Origin: Anaerolineales bacterium | GTDB lineage: Bacteria; Chloroflexota; Anaerolineae; Anaerolineales; UBA4823 | Reading direction: 5' to 3' | Assembly: GCA_020853835.1 (NCBI GenBank) | Contig: JADYYC010000425.1 | Coordinates: forward strand, 1 to 8,365 | DNA length: 8,365 nucleotides | Shown: positions 5,402 through 8,365 of the stretch, in pieces | How positions within the stretch are numbered: the stretch's first letter is position 1 | Layout of the letters: each line of letters opens with the position of its first letter | The notes under the pieces: model-generated | What the model was told of the DNA's origin: nothing | What the model saw: the letters and a program-made list of their open reading frames with translations, nothing else | The model's database searches: none | Position numbers and translations under genes: made by a program

Positions 5402-7801
5402 CTAAACTTGAACCACATCCTCCACGGCAAATGTCACAACGGATTCCAGACTCATCTCGCCGCCTTTCTTCCTGGCTGAAGAGAATTCATCTTCTGGATA
5501 ATTCAGGTGCAGTGCCGTAACGGCGATGGCGTGCTTGGCGGCAGAATACTGATTGGGCGGGCAGGTTATGTCGAGTCTTTGCCAGAGTGAATGGACTGCG
5601 CCATCCAGCTTTGTGGCGCGCTCATAGCAGCCCTCCTTCACGGCAATCACCAACAGGATTTCCAGGCATTCAGCCAGCACCTCCCGTTCTCCGAGCAAAT
5701 GACACAAGCGCAGGCTTTCCATTGTGCAAGCCGAAGCCGACCCGAGGTCATCCCGCTCGAGGGCAGTCCAACCCAGGTTGGTTAAAGACACGGCGATTCC
5801 TTTGACATGCCCAATTTTTTGGGCAATCTTATGCGCCTCGAAAAATAACTTCGTCGCCTTATCATATTCACCTGAGCAGAGTCTCGTCCACCCAAGATTG
5901 GTCAGCGCACGATATAGCGCTATATTGTTACCTGCTTTACGAGCGAAAGTCAGGCTTTTCTCGTTCAACCGGGCAGCCTCAATCCAATCTCTTTTGTCTA
6001 TCGCAATCCATCCCAGATCAAAAAGCACACTGGCAATGCCAGCCTGGTCGCCGAACGCCTTGTACAGGCTCAAGCTCTCTTTCAACCACTGCCGCGCTAC
6101 AGACCAGTCGGCCTGCCGGGATGCCAGCGAACCGGCCGTCTGGAGGGTCCTTGCCAGTAATGGGTCGGGTAGGTGGTCCGGTGAAAAACGGGCCAATACC
6201 TGCTCTAACCAGCGCCGCCCTTCACTATAGTGACTGCGACGGCGCCAGAATTCCGCCAACGCGCAAACCAAGCGCGCTGCCGTCTCTACCTTGCCTGCAG
6301 CAAGCGCCCAGCTCAAAGCGGCGCGTAGGTTGTCGAGCTCCATTTCAATATTTGCCAGCCAGGCAACCTGTTCAGGTCCATTCAGACAAGTTTCGGCGCG
6401 CTCTGCCCAGGCTGTAAAGTGGTCCGCATGACGCCCCTGCAGTTGATCAAACTCACCGCTGGCTTGAAGCTGTTTCAGGGCATATTCTCGTATCGTTTCT
6501 AGCATCATGAAACGGGATTCGCCAACCGCCGGGCTGGCATTCTGACGCAGCAACAGGCTTTGATCCTGGAGCGTCGACAGGTCATGGGTGATATCGGTTG
6601 CTCCCCGGGAGGACTTGCCATCTGTGGAGGAGAATTCTTCCGCCGAAGGAAAAAAGCAAACCACCTCAGCCGCTCCTAACGTGAAGCCTCCCGTGAACAC
6701 TGCCAGCCGGGCAAACAACGTGCGCACGTTGGGCGGCAGCAATCCATAGCTCCAGGCAATCGCGTTTTCTAGCACCCGGTCATGGGTTGTAAGCGTCTCG
6801 AATACGTGAGGCGTTACCGATAGGCGACGCTCCAACCGCTGAAGCAATTCTTGCGGCGAAAAAAGCTTGATCCGGGCAGCCGCCAATTCGATCGCTAATG
6901 GCAGGCCATCCAATCGGCGGCAGATGGCCGCAACGATGGGAACCTGCTCCGGCGTCAAACGAAAGTCTGCCTTGGCCGCCTGGGCCCGCTCGCAGAACAA
7001 TTGCACGCAAGCGGATTGAACCGTATCACTCAGATCGTTCCCAGCCGGCGCTGCAAAGGGCAAAACGACATATTCATATTCTCCATAAAGGTGTAAGACG
7101 GCCCGACTGGTAACCAGCACCCGTAGGCCTGGAGCGTGTCGCAACAAAATAGAGAGAAATCTCGCCGCTGGTTGTATATGTTCGAAATTATCGAAGATCA
7201 GCAGCAATTCTCTGTGCGCCAGGTATGTTGCGATGGAATGCTCCAGGTCTGATCCGTGCGTTTCACCTAACCCCAAGGCTGTCGCGGTGACCGCTGGCAC
7301 CAACGCAGGGTCTTGAACTGGCGCCAGCTCGACCAGGTACACCCCGTCTGCAAACTCGTTTTGCAATCGCAAACCAGCCTCGATTGCCAGGCGGGTTTTG
7401 CCTACGCCTACCGGTCCAGTCAACGTAAACAGGCGGACCTCCTTGCGGCGCAGGCAGTTAGTGATCGTGGTCAACTCTTCAGCCCGGCCAATCATAGGCG
7501 TCATCGGGATGGGCAGGTTGCTCGCCGAGAGGCTCTCGCCGGACCCTTTTACAGGCTTTTGAGGGCGAAACAACCGCTTATCCTCAGCCAGCGCGATGAC
7601 TTCGACTGCTTCTTCTGGGGATATCTTTAAGCAAAGAACCAATCGCTCGGCCATCTGGCGCGACGGTTTGCGTTCGTCTGCCTCAATCTTCCGCAGCGTG
7701 ACCACCGCACAACCCACGCAGTATGCCAACTGGGCCTGTGTCAGATCGAGCGCTTTTCGCCGCCGCCGCACCCAATCACCAAAGGAATTGTCCGCGTCCA
7801 C
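5402..7801 (-). CDS. STAND-type transcriptional regulator: XRE HTH, NB-ARC ATPase, TPR repeats
   Basis: The 799-residue protein starts with an XRE-type helix-turn-helix (about residues 9-62; LTQAQLA at 20-26 and LRKIEADERKPS at 36-47 are typical). An NB-ARC/AAA-like ATPase follows: GRAEEL at 105-110, Walker A GPVGVGKT at 129-136, Walker B LLLIFDN at 199-205, sensor-like VLVTSR at 228-233, and GLPLAIELAAARI at 299-311. A winged-helix and linker region runs to about 480. TPR-like repeats of about 40 residues cover roughly 550-740, with recurring LGW motifs at 596-598, 636-638 and 676-678. The C-terminal 'ARKKGGEMSLESVV' piece is common at the end of predicted ATPases of this class. Such proteins typically act as ligand- and nucleotide-gated DNA-binding switches. 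The start is a GTG at 7801 with only a weak GA-rich ribosome binding site; no upstream in-frame ATG, GTG or TTG was seen nearby. Its target is unknown; the divergent gene, the cupin and itself are the likely ones. Confidence 0.92.
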   Translation of the reverse strand: MDADNSFGDWVRRRRKALDLTQAQLAYCVGCAVVTLRKIEADERKPSRQMAERLVLCLKISPEEAVEVIALAEDKRLFRPQKPVKGSGESLSASNLPIPMTPMIGRAEELTTITNCLRRKEVRLFTLTGPVGVGKTRLAIEAGLRLQNEFADGVYLVELAPVQDPALVPAVTATALGLGETHGSDLEHSIATYLAHRELLLIFDNFEHIQPAARFLSILLRHAPGLRVLVTSRAVLHLYGEYEYVVLPFAAPAGNDLSDTVQSACVQLFCERAQAAKADFRLTPEQVPIVAAICRRLDGLPLAIELAAARIKLFSPQELLQRLERRLSVTPHVFETLTTHDRVLENAIAWSYGLLPPNVRTLFARLAVFTGGFTLGAAEVVCFFPSAEEFSSTDGKSSRGATDITHDLSTLQDQSLLLRQNASPAVGESRFMMLETIREYALKQLQASGEFDQLQGRHADHFTAWAERAETCLNGPEQVAWLANIEMELDNLRAALSWALAAGKVETAARLVCALAEFWRRRSHYSEGRRWLEQVLARFSPDHLPDPLLARTLQTAGSLASRQADWSVARQWLKESLSLYKAFGDQAGIASVLFDLGWIAIDKRDWIEAARLNEKSLTFARKAGNNIALYRALTNLGWTRLCSGEYDKATKLFFEAHKIAQKIGHVKGIAVSLTNLGWTALERDDLGSASACTMESLRLCHLLGEREVLAECLEILLVIAVKEGCYERATKLDGAVHSLWQRLDITCPPNQYSAAKHAIAVTALHLNYPEDEFSSARKKGGEMSLESVVTFAVEDVVQV

Positions 7802-7861
7802 AACCGTCTCACTCAGGACTGAACATAGTCTCCGCTCAGATTTCCGAGCTAATCAAATATA

Positions 7862-7891
7862 TTGTATCTTATTTGTATCAGAAAGTGATAC
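7862..7891. promoter_or_regulatory. Candidate operator: GTATC direct and inverted repeats
   Basis: TTGTATC occurs at 7862-7868 and again at 7873-7879, spaced 11 nt apart (one helical turn). The second copy forms an inverted repeat, GTATCA (7875-7880), 5-nt spacer, TGATAC (7886-7891). The cluster lies in the AT-rich spacer between the divergent regulator and the gene starting at 7959. The arrangement suits binding of an HTH dimer plus an extra half site. Binding by the neighbouring XRE regulator is an inference from position. Confidence 0.5.
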
Positions 7892-7895
7892 CCAA
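7866..7895 (-). promoter_or_regulatory. Possible promoter of the STAND regulator
   Basis: Reading the minus strand, TTGGGT (7895-7890) and TAAGAT (7871-7866) are 18 nt apart and resemble -35 and -10 boxes; an overlapping TACAAT (7866-7861) is an alternative -10. The GTATCA/TGATAC inverted repeat fills the spacer, which would suit autoregulation. The matches to consensus are moderate, and the long leader to the GTG (over 60 nt) is not explained. Confidence 0.3.
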
Positions 7896-7958
7896 TCTAT
7901 CCAGTTTTTTGTTATCAATGGAGAGTAAGTCAGACACTTCAGCTAGAAGGAGAATATC

Positions 7959-8365
7959 ATGACAATTAGAATTAGCGACATTACAGAACCGCAAAAATTT
8001 ATCTCCAAACATCACATCCATACAACTATAGGGCCGGATGAGTTTTATGTACTGACGGGTGTGGTCATTGTAGATTGGAAAACCAAGGTAACCGGCTCGG
8101 GGTGGAATCGGGAGAACAGCCTGCTGATAGGCATAACGATTCCTGGGATACCACAACACAAGGCGCTGCGCCTGAGGCAATGGACTCCGTTCTTGACTTT
8201 GAATTCAATTTCAAACGATGGCCCTTCGAATAATGCCGGTTGGGCGGTTGATGAGTTTAGCATACTCGATGTCAGTACCCCCATTCAAAAGGAAATGGTG
8301 GTTAAGGTTCAGATCGCAGGCCGCGACTCGGATGGCTGGATCCACCGGCTTGGATATCACATCAC
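7959..8365 (+). CDS. Unrecognised protein, N-terminal part (3' end outside window)
   Basis: An ATG at 7959 is preceded by a strong AAGGAG (7947-7952) with 6-nt spacing, and the frame stays open for 135 codons to the window end. The product has no signal peptide or membrane segment in the visible part. It has alternating hydrophobic stretches typical of beta strands (EFYVLTGVVIVDW near 28-40, SLLIGITIPGI near 53-63, EMVVKVQIAG near 111-120), so a beta-sandwich or similar fold is plausible. It also has many Trp residues (near 40, 49, 74, 94 and 127). I do not recognise the family. The first part of the gene is visibly more AT-rich than block 1. It is divergent from the STAND regulator across 157 nt, the usual arrangement of a regulator and its target. 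Function unknown. Confidence 0.75.
   Translation, partial: MTIRISDITEPQKFISKHHIHTTIGPDEFYVLTGVVIVDWKTKVTGSGWNRENSLLIGITIPGIPQHKALRLRQWTPFLTLNSISNDGPSNNAGWAVDEFSILDVSTPIQKEMVVKVQIAGRDSDGWIHRLGYHI

Noticed and set aside
5602..5965. Near-repeated DNA segments inside the regulator (around 5770 and 5890)
   Set aside because: They are explained by neighbouring TPR units that encode the same LTNLGWT motif.
5724..6230. 168-codon + strand frame opposite the regulator
   Set aside because: The minus-strand frame has clear ATPase and TPR motifs over the full length; the + frame has none.
7878..8284. Two minus-strand frames (7878-8180 and 8045-8284) over the last gene
   Set aside because: The + strand frame from 7959 has a strong AAGGAG site and stays open throughout; the minus frames overlap each other and lack such a site.

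Overview
The window holds two blocks of genes and is most easily read as bacterial, with about 55-60% G+C by eye. Chloroflexota (Anaerolineae-like) is the best guess. The reasons are the large XRE-HTH/NB-ARC/TPR regulator, a type these genomes carry in many copies, and a respiratory-type membrane cluster with few matches to textbook operons. The taxon is an inference only; no rRNA or marker gene is present.

Block 1 (1-4994, + strand) is a compact run of six genes that looks like one operon. It starts with the C-terminal part of a small multi-pass membrane protein. Next is a 491-residue, 12-helix protein with the architecture of a heme-copper oxidase / nitric oxide reductase catalytic subunit, with histidines at the outer ends of helices 2, 4, 6, 8 and 10. 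A lipoprotein with a formylglycine-generating-enzyme-like (SUMF1/NirV-type) domain overlaps it by 4 nt (ATGA). A UbiA-superfamily prenyltransferase closest to heme O synthase (CtaB) follows, then a full-length paralogue of the first membrane protein, then an unrelated six-helix membrane protein. A heme-modifying enzyme beside an oxidase-like core suggests a membrane redox complex. However, the core lacks the histidine pair that normally completes the CuB site, and no CuA subunit, cytochrome c or NorC is visible, so its reaction is unknown. This is the best candidate here for an undescribed system.

Block 2 (5025-7801, - strand) converges on block 1 with only 30 nt between stops. It has a 799-residue STAND-type regulator (XRE helix-turn-helix, NB-ARC ATPase, TPR repeats) and, 56 nt downstream, a small degenerate cupin that may be cotranscribed with it. 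A clear AGGAGG-type ribosome binding site places the cupin start five codons inside the longest reading frame.

The 157-nt region 7802-7958 separates the regulator from a divergent + strand gene that starts at 7959 and runs off the window. This spacer is AT-rich and carries GTATC repeats, including an inverted repeat, inside a possible regulator promoter. It is the likeliest operator in the window. The divergent gene is unrecognised.

No tRNA, rRNA, CRISPR array, insertion sequence, integrase or origin was seen. The only stretch without a called gene longer than 100 nt is 7802-7958.
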